From the NCBI RefSeq assembly GCF_004212635.1, contig NZ_PSRT01000046.1:1-58747 (forward strand): a DNA stretch of 58,747 bases, written 5' to 3'. The first letter of the stretch is position 1, and each line of letters opens with the position of its first letter. The translations under genes and the position numbers were made by a program. Source of the stretch: Bradyrhizobium genosp. SA-3. GTDB taxonomy: Bacteria > Pseudomonadota > Alphaproteobacteria > Rhizobiales > Xanthobacteraceae. Positions 1 through 9,708 of this stretch are shown in pieces. The notes below the pieces were generated by a model. That model ran no database searches, was not told the DNA's origin, and saw nothing but the letters and a program-made list of their open reading frames with translations.

Positions 1-1
1 C

Positions 2-517
2 GCCGATCGCGCCACCCCGGCGCGGACCGTGGCGCAGCAGCTCGGCAGCGCGGACGCGCTGTTCATTGCCGATGACGGCGATGCCGTCGTCTCAGTCGCG
101 GATGCGATGACTGCGGCGGGCGCCAATTTGCGTAACATCCAGCTGCTCGGCACCGGGCTGTGGGACAATCCGCGCGTCTATGCCAGCGCTGCGTTGCAAG
201 GCGGTCTCTATGCCGCGCCGGACCCGGCCGGCTTCCGCGCCTTCTCCGGCCGTTATCGCACCAAATACGGCGCCGACCCGATACGCACCGCGACGCTCGC
301 CTATGATGCGGTCGCCCTCGTCGCCGCGCTCGCGCGCACGCAAGGTACCACGCGCTTCTCGCCTGATGTGCTCACCAACCCCTCGGGCTTCGCCGGCATC
401 GACGGCCTGTTTCGCTTCCGCCCCGACGGCACCAACGAGCGCGGGCTCGCGGTGATGAAGGTGACGCAGGGTGGCGGCGTTGCAGTCGCGGGCTCGCCGA
501 AGAGCTTTGGGGCGTAG
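2..517 (+). CDS. Periplasmic ligand-binding-fold protein, C-terminal part (penicillin-binding protein activator type)
   Basis: This is the C-terminal part of a gene that begins before the window; the frame is open from base 2 to the TAG at 515-517. The roughly 170 residues read like the second lobe of a type 1 periplasmic-binding protein (Leu/Ile/Val-binding or LpoA-like fold): alternating beta strands and helices, a stretch LLGTGLWDNP, and a segment YGADPIRTATLAYDAV typical of the family's hinge-proximal helix. In alphaproteobacteria such a protein next to hemW is usually annotated as a penicillin-binding protein activator, and that name is inferred here from fold and neighbour only. The N-terminus, any lipoprotein signal and the ligand are outside the view. 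It converges on hemW across a palindromic repeat. Confidence 0.7.
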   Translation, partial: ADRATPARTVAQQLGSADALFIADDGDAVVSVADAMTAAGANLRNIQLLGTGLWDNPRVYASAALQGGLYAAPDPAGFRAFSGRYRTKYGADPIRTATLAYDAVALVAALARTQGTTRFSPDVLTNPSGFAGIDGLFRFRPDGTNERGLAVMKVTQGGGVAVAGSPKSFGA

Positions 518-524
518 CGTGATG

Positions 525-622
525 CCGTAGGGTGGGCAAAGGCGCGTTTCGCGCCGTGCCCACCATCCTCCCGCAAGATCGCATGAGAGTGGTGGGCACG
601 CTTCGCTTTGCCCACCCTACGG
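525..622. repeat. Palindromic intergenic repeat, family A
   Basis: An inverted repeat: CCGTAGGGTGGGCAAA at 525-540 is mirrored at 607-622, with a second inner pair around GTGCCCACCAT. It lies between two convergent genes. A second copy is at 18251-18344. Confidence 0.85.
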
Positions 623-629
623 CAGCTCG

Positions 630-1784
630 CTACGCCGCCAAATCCGCGACCACCGCATCCAGCACCGGAAAACCGCTGCTCGTCACGCGCAGCCGGCCCG
701 TCGCGTCGACCGTGATCGCGCCTTCCTCGCGGAGCAGCGCGATGCGGCCGGGGTCGAGCGGGCGGCCGGAGAGTGCTTTGTAACGCTCGGGGTCGATGCC
801 CTCGGCGAGACGCAATCCCATCAGCAAGAATTCGTCGGCGCGTTCCTCGCTGTTGAGGAGCTCGTCGGTGACTACGCCGTCGCCGTTGGTCTCGACCCGC
901 ATCAGCCAGGCTTCGGGGCGCTTCTCGGTGGCGGTGGCATGGCGCACGCCGTCGATGTCGAGCCGGCCATGCGCGCCGGGGCCGATGCCGGCATATTCCT
1001 CACCGCGCCAATAGACCAGATTGTGCCGGCACTCGGCGCCGCGCCGCGCGTGATTTGAAATCTCGTAGGCGGGCAGACCGAGCTTGTCGCAGGTCTCCTG
1101 CGTGACGTCGTAGAGTGCGCGCGCGACGGCTTCGTCCGGCGTCTTCAATTTGCCGGCCTGGTGCAGGCCGAAGAACGGCGTGCCTTCCTCAATCGTCAAT
1201 TGATAGAGCGACAGATGCTCGGCCGCTTCATCGATCGCAAGACGCAGCTCCTCGGCCCACATCGCCGGGGTCTGGTCAGGACGGGCGTAGATCAGGTCGA
1301 ACGAATAGCGGTCGAACGAGCGGCGCGCGATGGCGACGGCATCGAGGGCCTCGCGCGCACTGTGCATGCGGCCGAGCGCCTTCAACGCGGCATCATCAAG
1401 CGCCTGCACGCCGAGCGAGACGCGGTTGACGCCGGCGGCGCGATAGCCGGCGAAGCGTGTGGCCTCGACGCTGGTCGGGTTTGCCTCCAGCGTCACCTCG
1501 ACATCGTCAGCAACTTGCCAGTGCCTGCCGATCGCATCGAGCACTGCGCCGACGGTTGCGGGCTGCATCAGCGACGGCGTGCCGCCGCCGAGAAAGATCG
1601 AGGTGACCTCGCGGCCGGGCGCGCGCTCGGCGGTCGCGGCGATCTCGCGGGCGAAGGCCGAGGCGAAGCGCGCTTCGTCGATCGCGGCGTGGCGGACATG
1701 GCTGTTGAAGTCGCAATAGGGGCATTTCGACAGGCAGAACGGCCAGTGCACGTAGACGCCGAAGGCTTCCTTAGCGCGGCTCAA
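630..1784 (-). CDS. hemW: HemW, radical SAM heme chaperone / coproporphyrinogen III oxidase-like
   Basis: The 384-residue product carries the radical SAM cysteines C17, C21 and C24 in PFCLSKCPYC, followed by the glycine-rich SAM-binding segment FLGGGTPSL, and ends with a HemN-like C-terminal domain. HemW family proteins bind heme and are thought to insert it into respiratory enzymes; they are often misnamed oxygen-independent coproporphyrinogen oxidases. The N-terminus fits HemW better than HemN because the longer HemN N-terminal trip-wire is absent. The start appears to be TTG at 1784 with GGAG just upstream on the minus strand, inside the last codons of rdgB. The 14-bp overlap suggests translational coupling in an rph-rdgB-hemW operon. 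Confidence 0.92.
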   Translation of the reverse strand: MSRAKEAFGVYVHWPFCLSKCPYCDFNSHVRHAAIDEARFASAFAREIAATAERAPGREVTSIFLGGGTPSLMQPATVGAVLDAIGRHWQVADDVEVTLEANPTSVEATRFAGYRAAGVNRVSLGVQALDDAALKALGRMHSAREALDAVAIARRSFDRYSFDLIYARPDQTPAMWAEELRLAIDEAAEHLSLYQLTIEEGTPFFGLHQAGKLKTPDEAVARALYDVTQETCDKLGLPAYEISNHARRGAECRHNLVYWRGEEYAGIGPGAHGRLDIDGVRHATATEKRPEAWLMRVETNGDGVVTDELLNSEERADEFLLMGLRLAEGIDPERYKALSGRPLDPGRIALLREEGAITVDATGRLRVTSSGFPVLDAVVADLAA

Positions 1785-2406
1785 GGCAGATCTCCGCCAG
1801 TTTCACGAAGGCGCGGGCGCGGTGCGACAGGCCGAGGCCGAGCGGCGGCAGGCCGTGCTTCTCGATGCTCTCCATCTCGCCGAAGGTGCGGCTGTGGCCA
1901 TCGGGCAGGAACATCGGATCGTAGCCGAAGCCGGCGGTACCGCGCGGCGGCCAGACCAGCGTGCCGTCGACCCGCGCCTCGACCTCTTCGAGATGATCGT
2001 CGGGCCAGGCGACGCAGAGCGCGGAGACGAAGTGCGCGGTGCGCTTCGCCGGCGCCGTCGCGCCGCGCTCCTGGAGCAGGCGCTCGATCTGCGCCATCGC
2101 CACTGCGAAATCTTTGTTTGGCCCGGCCCAGCGCGCGGAGAAAATGCCGGGCGCGCCATCGAGCGCGTCGACGACGATGCCGGAATCATCGGCGAAGGAG
2201 GCAAGCTTGGACGCCCGCGCCGCCGCGATCGCCTTGATCGCGGCATTGCTGCGGAAATCGTTGCCGGTCTCTTCGGGCTCGCTCAGGCCGAGCTCACCGG
2301 CCGACACCGCCTCGATGCCGTACGGCGCAAGCAGCTCCCGCATCTCGGCGAGCTTGCCGGGATTGTGGGTGGCGATGACGAGCTTGTCCGTGATTCGGCG
2401 GTGCAT
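1771..2406 (-). CDS. rdgB: RdgB/HAM1 XTP/dITP pyrophosphatase
   Basis: This 211-residue enzyme hydrolyses non-canonical purine nucleoside triphosphates (dITP, XTP) to monophosphates so that they are not built into DNA. It shows the family signatures: the N-terminal THNPGKLAEM segment, the central FADDSGIVVDALDGAPGIFSA-type core with its acidic residues, and the C-terminal GFGYDPMF and SHRARAF segments. The length is normal for the family. The ATG at 2406 lies ten bases after the rph stop and the 3' end overlaps hemW by 14 bp, so the three genes are probably one transcript. Confidence 0.95.
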   Translation of the reverse strand: MHRRITDKLVIATHNPGKLAEMRELLAPYGIEAVSAGELGLSEPEETGNDFRSNAAIKAIAAARASKLASFADDSGIVVDALDGAPGIFSARWAGPNKDFAVAMAQIERLLQERGATAPAKRTAHFVSALCVAWPDDHLEEVEARVDGTLVWPPRGTAGFGYDPMFLPDGHSRTFGEMESIEKHGLPPLGLGLSHRARAFVKLAEICLEPR

Positions 2407-2416
2407 GGCCTATTGA

Positions 2417-3130
2417 CTACGCCACAGCCAGTTTCTGCAAGTCTACCAGACGCGCGACGCCCTTGCGCGCCAGCGCCATCAACGCCAGGAACTCGGTTTC
2501 GGTGAACGGCTCGCGTTCCGCGGTGCCCTGCACCTCGATGAGGCGGCCGTCGCCGGTCATGACGAAATTGGCGTCGGTCTCGGCCTCCGAATCCTCGGCG
2601 TAGTCGAGATCGAGCACCGGCGTGCCATTGTAGATGCCGCAGGAGATCGCGGCGACGTTGTCGCGCAGCACGTTGGTCTTGATCATGTTGCGCGCCTTCA
2701 TCCAGTTGATGCAATCGGCGAGCGCGACCCAGGCGCCGGTGATCGAGGCCGTGCGGGTGCCACCGTCGGCCTGGAGCACGTCGCAATCGACCGTGATCTG
2801 GCGCTCACCGAGCGCTTCGAGGTCGACGATGGTGCGAAGCGAGCGGCCGATCAGGCGCTGGATCTCGACGGTGCGGCCGCTCTGCTTGCCGGCGGAGGCC
2901 TCGCGGCGGGTGCGTTCGGAGGTTGCGCGCGGCAGCATGCCGTATTCGGCGGTGACCCAGCCGCGGCCCTGGCCCTTCAGCCACGGCGGCAGGCGGTCTT
3001 CCAGCGTGGCGGTGACCAGCACATGGGTGTCGCCGAATTTCACTAGGCACGAGCCTTCCGCATATTTGACCACGCCGCGCTCCAGCGTCACGGGGCGCAA
3101 TTCGTCGGGCGCACGGCGGCTTGGCCGCAT
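2417..3130 (-). CDS. rph: Ribonuclease PH
   Basis: RNase PH trims tRNA 3' ends by phosphorolysis. The start is taken at ATG 3130 (MRPSRRAPDELR), giving 237 residues, the usual family length. An in-frame extension to 3211 is possible but is not needed, and a clean GGAGG sits just upstream of 3130. Family features include the arginine-rich N-terminus, the SGRTVEIQRLIGRSLR segment, the DCDVLQADGGTRTASITG phosphate-binding region and the FVMTGDGRLIEVQGTAE C-terminal block. It heads the rph-rdgB-hemW operon and is divergent from hrcA, a common alphaproteobacterial arrangement. Confidence 0.95.
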   Translation of the reverse strand: MRPSRRAPDELRPVTLERGVVKYAEGSCLVKFGDTHVLVTATLEDRLPPWLKGQGRGWVTAEYGMLPRATSERTRREASAGKQSGRTVEIQRLIGRSLRTIVDLEALGERQITVDCDVLQADGGTRTASITGAWVALADCINWMKARNMIKTNVLRDNVAAISCGIYNGTPVLDLDYAEDSEAETDANFVMTGDGRLIEVQGTAEREPFTETEFLALMALARKGVARLVDLQKLAVA

Positions 3131-3296
3131 GGGAAATCCTCCAAAACTCGCGGGAAAGGCTGTTCGCGGTGCTTGTAGGAGGGGCGAGGGTGGGCGGCAA
3201 GGTTTTTTCACCCCTGATGTCGAGCCCGCAAACGCCCCGCTTGTCAGAAGCGCCCGGGATGGACAAATTATCAGTATCTGAGAGGAGTTACCGTCT

Positions 3297-4385
3297 GTGG
3301 CCCATCACGATCCGATCCATCTGATCGCGCCGCGCGCAGGCCTCGCCCAGCTCAACGAGCGTTCCCGCGACATCTTTCGTCAAATTGTCGAAAGCTATCT
3401 CGCGACCGGCGAGCCGGTGGGCTCGCGCAATATCTCGCGCCTGATCGCGATGCCGCTGTCGCCGGCCTCCGTGCGCAACGTCATGGCCGATCTGGAACAG
3501 CTCGGCCTGATCTATGCGCCCCATACCTCCGCCGGCCGGCTGCCGACGGAACTCGGTCTGCGCTTCTTCGTCGACGCCTTGATGCAGGTCGGCGACCTCA
3601 ACGAGGCCGAACGGCAGTCCATCCAGAGCCAGCTCGCGTCCGTGGGCGAGGCGCAATCGGTCGAGGCGGCGCTGGACCAGGCCTTGATGCGGCTGTCGGG
3701 CCTGACCCGTGCCGCCGCGGTCGTGCTGACGCCAAAATCCAATGCGCGGCTCAAGCACATCGAATTCGTCCGCCTGGAACCGGAGAAAGCGCTGGTGATC
3801 CTGGTCGGTGAGGATGGTCAGGTCGAAAACCGCGTCCTGGCGCTGCCGCCCGGAGTTCCCTCCTCGGCGCTGATCGAGGCCGGCAATTTCCTCAATGCAC
3901 GCATCCGCGGCCGCACGCTCGCCGAGGCGCGGCTCGAGCTCGAGACCGCACTCGGCGAGGCCCGCGCCGAGCTCGATCAACTGACGCAGAAGGTGATCTC
4001 GGCCGGCATCGCGAGCTGGTCCGGCGGCGAGAACGAGGACCGCCAGCTCATCGTCCGCGGTCACGCCAATCTGCTGGAGGATCTGCACGCGCTGGAGGAT
4101 CTGGAGCGGGTGCGCCTGTTGTTCGACGATCTCGAGACCAAGCGCGGCGTCATCGACCTGCTCGGCCGGGCCGAGACGGCCGAAGGCGTGCGAATTTTCA
4201 TCGGGAGCGAGAACAAGCTGTTCTCGCTGTCGGGTTCCTCCACCATCATCTCGCCCTATCGGGATGCCGCCGGCCATATCGTCGGCGTTCTCGGCGTGAT
4301 CGGCCCGACGCGGCTGAATTATGCCCGCGTGATCCCGACGGTGGACTACGCCGCCCGTATCGTCAGTCGCCTTTTGGGGGGCTGA
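3297..4385 (+). CDS. hrcA: HrcA heat-inducible transcription repressor
   Basis: HrcA represses groESL-type operons by binding the CIRCE inverted repeat. The 362-residue product has the N-terminal winged-helix segment (VESYLATGEPVGSRNISR, then MPLSPASVRNVMADLEQLGLI and the HTSAGRLPT turn) and the C-terminal GAF-like dimerisation region ending in a conserved PTRLNYARVIPTVDY stretch. The start is GTG at 3297, preceded by GAGGAG. I see no CIRCE element (TTAGCACTC-N9-GAGTGCTAA) before hrcA or before dnaK, so its targets are probably outside the window. It is followed after about 100 bp by grpE on the same strand. Confidence 0.96.
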   Translation: MAHHDPIHLIAPRAGLAQLNERSRDIFRQIVESYLATGEPVGSRNISRLIAMPLSPASVRNVMADLEQLGLIYAPHTSAGRLPTELGLRFFVDALMQVGDLNEAERQSIQSQLASVGEAQSVEAALDQALMRLSGLTRAAAVVLTPKSNARLKHIEFVRLEPEKALVILVGEDGQVENRVLALPPGVPSSALIEAGNFLNARIRGRTLAEARLELETALGEARAELDQLTQKVISAGIASWSGGENEDRQLIVRGHANLLEDLHALEDLERVRLLFDDLETKRGVIDLLGRAETAEGVRIFIGSENKLFSLSGSSTIISPYRDAAGHIVGVLGVIGPTRLNYARVIPTVDYAARIVSRLLGG

Positions 4386-4481
4386 CCGGCGTTTCCTCCG
4401 ATCACAGGCGCTTGATTTTCGTAAGCTTAGGCACGATATCCGGGCCAACAATCCCCTGAGACGAGTTCGAGAATAGAGCCG

Positions 4482-5099
4482 ATGACCGATCAAGACCGGC
4501 AACCCGAAGACACGACCGCGCCGACCGGCGAGCCCGTGGTGTCGAAGCCCTACATCATGCCCGACGATCCCGAGCCCGGTTCGGTCGAAACGTTGCAGAA
4601 GGAAGCCGCGGAGGCGCGCGACCGCATGCTGCGGACGCTGGCCGAGATGGAGAACTTGCGCAAGCGCACCACGAAGGAAGTCGCCGACGCCCGCCTCTAC
4701 GGCATCACCGGCTTTGCCCGCGATGTGCTCGACATCGCCGACAACCTCCAGCGCGCGCTCGACGCCGTTCCGGCCGAGGCGCGTGCCGCGGCCGATCCCG
4801 GCCTGACCTCGCTGATCGAGGGCGTCGAGCTCACCGAGCGCTCGCTGCTCAACGCGCTGGAAAAGCATGGCGTGAAGAAGTTCGATCCGCAGGGCCAGAA
4901 GTTCGATCCGAACTTCCAGCAGGCGATGTTCGAGGTGCCCGATGCGTCGGTGCCGTCGGGCACCGTGGTGCAGGTCGTGCAGGCCGGCTACACCATCGGC
5001 GAGCGCGTGCTGCGTCCCGCCCTGGTCGGTGTCGCCAAGGGCGGCGCGAAGGCTGCGCCCGCGGCCAACAACAATGAGTCGAGCGGCGCGGCGAATTGA
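4482..5099 (+). CDS. grpE: GrpE nucleotide exchange factor for DnaK
   Basis: GrpE releases ADP from DnaK and restarts its substrate cycle. The 205-residue protein has a disordered acidic N-terminus, the long helix around AEARDRMLRTLAEMENLRKR, and the C-terminal beta domain with HGVKKFDPQGQKFDPNFQQAM and the VVQAGYTIGERVLRPALVGVAK signature. It lies downstream of hrcA on the same strand, the usual hrcA-grpE pairing. dnaK and dnaJ lie 2.4 kb further along, separated by two minus-strand genes. Confidence 0.96.
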   Translation: MTDQDRQPEDTTAPTGEPVVSKPYIMPDDPEPGSVETLQKEAAEARDRMLRTLAEMENLRKRTTKEVADARLYGITGFARDVLDIADNLQRALDAVPAEARAAADPGLTSLIEGVELTERSLLNALEKHGVKKFDPQGQKFDPNFQQAMFEVPDASVPSGTVVQVVQAGYTIGERVLRPALVGVAKGGAKAAPAANNNESSGAAN

Positions 5100-5114
5100 G
5101 TCTCACCGCTTCGA

Positions 5115-5217
5115 CGTCATTCCGCGGCGAAGCGAAGCATCGAACTATGGTGCGCTCTTGCGCACCTGAGAATCTCGAGATTCCGGGTCCGGTCCTTCGG
5201 ACCGTCCCGGAATGACG
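5115..5217. repeat. Palindromic intergenic repeat, family B
   Basis: Element bounded by CGTCATTCCG and CGGAATGACG, with inner hairpins (GGTGCGC.../GCGCACC, GGTCCTTCGGACC). It fills most of the gap between grpE and the convergent nicotinamidase gene. Other copies are at 13232-13333 and 33634-33740. Confidence 0.85.
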
Positions 5218-5228
5218 GCGCGAAACTC

Positions 5229-5951
5229 TTACGCGCTCACCGCGATATCCGCAGACTGAATCCGCTTCACGCCGGCCTTGGCCATATCGGCCCAGGCCTT
5301 TGCCAGCGAGCCCTGCGTGTCGATGCCGCGGCAGGCGTCCTCCACCACATAGACCTCGAAGCCCGCCTTGCGCGCATCGAGCGCGGTCCAGGCGACGCAG
5401 AAATCGGTCGCGAGGCCAGCGACGAAGACGCGCTTGATCTTGCGGCCCTTCAGATAGCCGGCAAGGCCCGTCGAGGTCTTGCCGTCGGCTTCGAGGAAGG
5501 CCGAGTAGCTGTCGACGTCCCTGTGAAAACCCTTGCGGATGATGAGTTCGGCGTGCGGGATCGCAAGGTCCTTCGACAGCAGGGCACCGTCGGTGCCCTG
5601 CACGCAATGGTCCGGCCACAGCACCTGCTTGCCGTAGGGAAGATCGACGGTCTCGAACGGCTTCTTGCCGGAATGCACCGACGCGAACGAGATATGGCCG
5701 GGCGTGTGCCAGTCCTGCGTCATCACCACGTTCGCAAACGCTTTCGCGATCTTGTTGATGACCGGCACCACCTGCTCGCCTTCCTTCACCGCAAGGCTGC
5801 CGCCGGGCAGGAAGCAGTTCTGCACGTCGATCACGAGCAGCGCGGAGGCCTCGTCCGGCTTGATTGACGCGGCCGCAAACAGCGCGGTTGGTGCGAGGCC
5901 CGCGAGCGCCGTGGTCGCAAGCGCCGCCAACATGTGTCGCCGATCCAGCAT
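5229..5951 (-). CDS. Nicotinamidase/isochorismatase-family hydrolase with Tat-like signal
   Basis: The 240-residue product matches the nicotinamidase (PncA) branch of the cysteine hydrolase family, which converts nicotinamide to nicotinate for NAD salvage. The catalytic triad is visible as D42 (VIDVQNCFLPGGSL), K140 (IIRKGFH) and C185 (ATDFCV), and the metal ligands as D80, H82 and H86 (QDWHTPGH). The oddity is the N-terminus: MLDRRHMLAALATTALAGLAPTA looks like a twin-arginine or Sec signal followed by AxA-type cleavage near residue 27, so the enzyme may act in the periplasm. Standard PncA is cytoplasmic and starts close to the first strand. It ends convergently against grpE. Confidence 0.85.
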   Translation of the reverse strand: MLDRRHMLAALATTALAGLAPTALFAAASIKPDEASALLVIDVQNCFLPGGSLAVKEGEQVVPVINKIAKAFANVVMTQDWHTPGHISFASVHSGKKPFETVDLPYGKQVLWPDHCVQGTDGALLSKDLAIPHAELIIRKGFHRDVDSYSAFLEADGKTSTGLAGYLKGRKIKRVFVAGLATDFCVAWTALDARKAGFEVYVVEDACRGIDTQGSLAKAWADMAKAGVKRIQSADIAVSA

Positions 5952-6064
5952 CGTTCGTCTCCCCTCCAGGATGATCCACGGGAGGAAAGCCTAGTTCCGT
6001 TCGCATACGAACAGAAGCCCGAAAATGCAGCCGGGTTTGGTGAGGGGTTGGGCTCTATCTTCTC

Positions 6065-6186
6065 GTCGTCCCGGCGAAGGCCGGGACCCATAACCACAGG
6101 GAATGGTCGTAGGACGAGCTGGTAACTCCGAAGTCTTCGCAAAACTATTGCTGCGGCGTATGGGTCCCGGCCTTCGCCGGGACGAC
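6065..6186. repeat. Palindromic intergenic repeat, family C
   Basis: Element starting GTCGTCCCGGCGAAGGCC and ending with its inverted partner at 6186. It sits in the 259-bp gap between the nicotinamidase gene and the next minus-strand gene. Other copies are at 14970-15110, 21935-22061 and 24643-24769; the middle of this copy differs from the other three. Confidence 0.87.
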
Positions 6187-6210
6187 ACCGAGTTTGTTGG
6201 ACGAGCGTGC

Positions 6211-7152
6211 CTACCCCTTCGGCTGGATGCCGTCGCGCACGGCGCGGAAGCGGGTGAAGGCGGCTTGCCACTGGTCGCGCGGGGCGCTGGCGATGATGCG
6301 CAGCGAGGCGCCGCCGCTCGAGAAGCGGATCCACTGCACCACGGTCACCGGGACCTTGTTCTTGCCGCTGACGCCGTCGATCCGGGTCTCGAAACCCTGC
6401 TGGCCGTTGATGCGGATCGGCTCGGACATGGTGACGCGCGACTCGCGCACGCCCGGAATCTGGAGCGCCGCCTCCTGCGCAAAGCGGGCGCGGTCGTCGG
6501 CCTGCTGCGGCGTGGCGCCGATCAGGCCGAGGATCATGAACGGCTTCGACTCATAGCCCGTGCTCTCGTCGCCGTCGGCCAGGATGATGCTCGAGCCCGG
6601 CGCCAGCGTGCGGATGTCCTTGAAGTCGGCGAGATCGGTGATCTTGAACGGCATCAGCGCGATCTGCTCTTCGGCCGAGACCTGCTTGCGGGTCACAGCG
6701 CTCGCAAACATCTGCCGCACCGCTTCATCGGTGTAGATCTTGGTCGCATTCTCCGGGATCTGCACCGCGACATAGCCGGAGAAGCCGGCGCCCGGCACGA
6801 TCATCGAATAGCGCCTCACCGGGGTATCGCCGGCCTTGCCGCTTTCGGTGGTGAAATAGGCAAGGCCCGCGGGGGTCTCGATCTTGTCCTGCTTGACGCC
6901 GTTCGCACCGGCCGGATTGGAATTGAAGGCGCTCACGACCTCGCCATAGGCCGCCGGCGGCAACTCGGTGATCAGCACCTTGACGCTGCCGTCCTCGCTC
7001 TCGAAGCCCGGAAAGGTCTTGGCCGTGCTCAGCCCGATCAGCGGCACCATGCCGAGGCGCAGGCCAGGCGGATAAACGGCATCGGCAGCAAGGGCCGGAA
7101 GCGCGGAAGCGACGAGGAGGGCGAGCGCGGCGAGGGGGCGGATCAGCTTCAT
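6211..7152 (-). CDS. Secreted protein of unknown function
   Basis: I do not recognise a functional family. The protein (313 residues from ATG 7152, or 315 from GTG 7158) begins with a clear Sec signal peptide, MKLIRPLAALALLVASALPALA followed by ADA, so it is exported. The mature part is soluble-looking with no further membrane segment. It has repeated beta-type stretches (VYPPGLRLGMVPL, SSIILADGDES, VTVVQWIRFSSGGASLRIIA) and few cysteines, and the overall composition suggests a periplasmic beta-rich domain. It is a single-gene unit: upstream lies the dnaK promoter region in the opposite direction, downstream a family C repeat. Confidence 0.75.
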   Translation of the reverse strand: MKLIRPLAALALLVASALPALAADAVYPPGLRLGMVPLIGLSTAKTFPGFESEDGSVKVLITELPPAAYGEVVSAFNSNPAGANGVKQDKIETPAGLAYFTTESGKAGDTPVRRYSMIVPGAGFSGYVAVQIPENATKIYTDEAVRQMFASAVTRKQVSAEEQIALMPFKITDLADFKDIRTLAPGSSIILADGDESTGYESKPFMILGLIGATPQQADDRARFAQEAALQIPGVRESRVTMSEPIRINGQQGFETRIDGVSGKNKVPVTVVQWIRFSSGGASLRIIASAPRDQWQAAFTRFRAVRDGIQPKG

Positions 7153-7158
7153 GGGCAC

Positions 7159-7546
7159 TCTGATTGGTTCACATTGAGGCCGTTCGATGGTCGGCCATTG
7201 GGCCGCTTTGTCGCGCGGAGCAGCTGTACTGCGGCTGCCGGCCGGACCGCCTTTTAGCGGGTTTGGCCTTGCCGCAACAGGGTGGGGCGGACTGCGACAG
7301 CGGGGGCTTGCCGAGGCCTGAACCTGTTAATAATTCGTCACCCGCAAGGGTGGTTGAGCCCGGATATGATCTTCCAAAACCCGATGTTTTCGCGGCTGAA
7401 ACTTGCGTTCGGTCCTTGCGGGCCCCTCCCCCCCTCCTATATGAGCCTCAATCATCGCAATATCGCGGATGTTTGATCTTAGGGGGTTTCGGTCGGGTGC
7501 CTTCTGGGCCCAGCCAACCTGCCGCAAAAAGAAGGGTATCAGGACC
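7159..7546. other. 388-bp intergenic region upstream of dnaK
   Basis: This gap separates two divergent genes. It contains the putative RpoH promoter at 7415-7442 described separately and a dnaK leader of about 100 bases. A GGCACTC near 7155 resembles half of a CIRCE site but has no inverted partner. I see no other gene in it. Confidence 0.6.
7415..7442 (+). promoter_or_regulatory. Putative heat-shock (RpoH, sigma-32) promoter of dnaK
   Basis: CTTGCG at 7415-7420 and CCTATAT at 7436-7442, 15 bp apart, resemble the alphaproteobacterial RpoH consensus (CTTG at -35, CCTATNT-like at -10). Start of transcription would be near 7450, about 100 bases before the dnaK ATG. Rhizobial dnaK is known to be sigma-32 controlled rather than HrcA/CIRCE controlled, which agrees. 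Confidence 0.6.
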
Positions 7547-9448
<1,902 letters not shown>

Positions 9449-9708
9449 ACCCCAAGAGGGTGACGATGCGGACGGCTTGGACCCCAGACGCGCTAAAGGC
9501 CTCCTCCCTCGCGGGGGAGGCCATCGTGTCGGGACGGGCGGGCAAGACGCCTGTTACGATCAATCAATTCCCAGCCGTTATGCTCAATGTTGCTACGCTG
9601 CCCTCTGCCGCGACGCGCAAGGCCGCCTATATCAAGGCTGCCTATGTCGTCGCGCAGCAGCATCGTTTCGCCCCGACTTGATTCGCGATTGGATAGACCG
9701 AGTCCGAC

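Noticed and set aside
3288..4868. A 526-codon open frame on the minus strand opposite hrcA and grpE
   Set aside because: It is antisense to two certain genes, has low-complexity Arg/Gly/Gln/His-rich sequence typical of shadow frames in high-GC DNA, and matches no family.
7150..7160. A GGCACTC that resembles half of a CIRCE site
   Set aside because: No inverted partner at the right distance; it is within the start of the secreted-protein gene.
9460..9681. Small 73-codon frame between dnaK and dnaJ
   Set aside because: It has no ribosome-binding site of note, no domain and no known counterpart; the sequence looks like a non-coding spacer.
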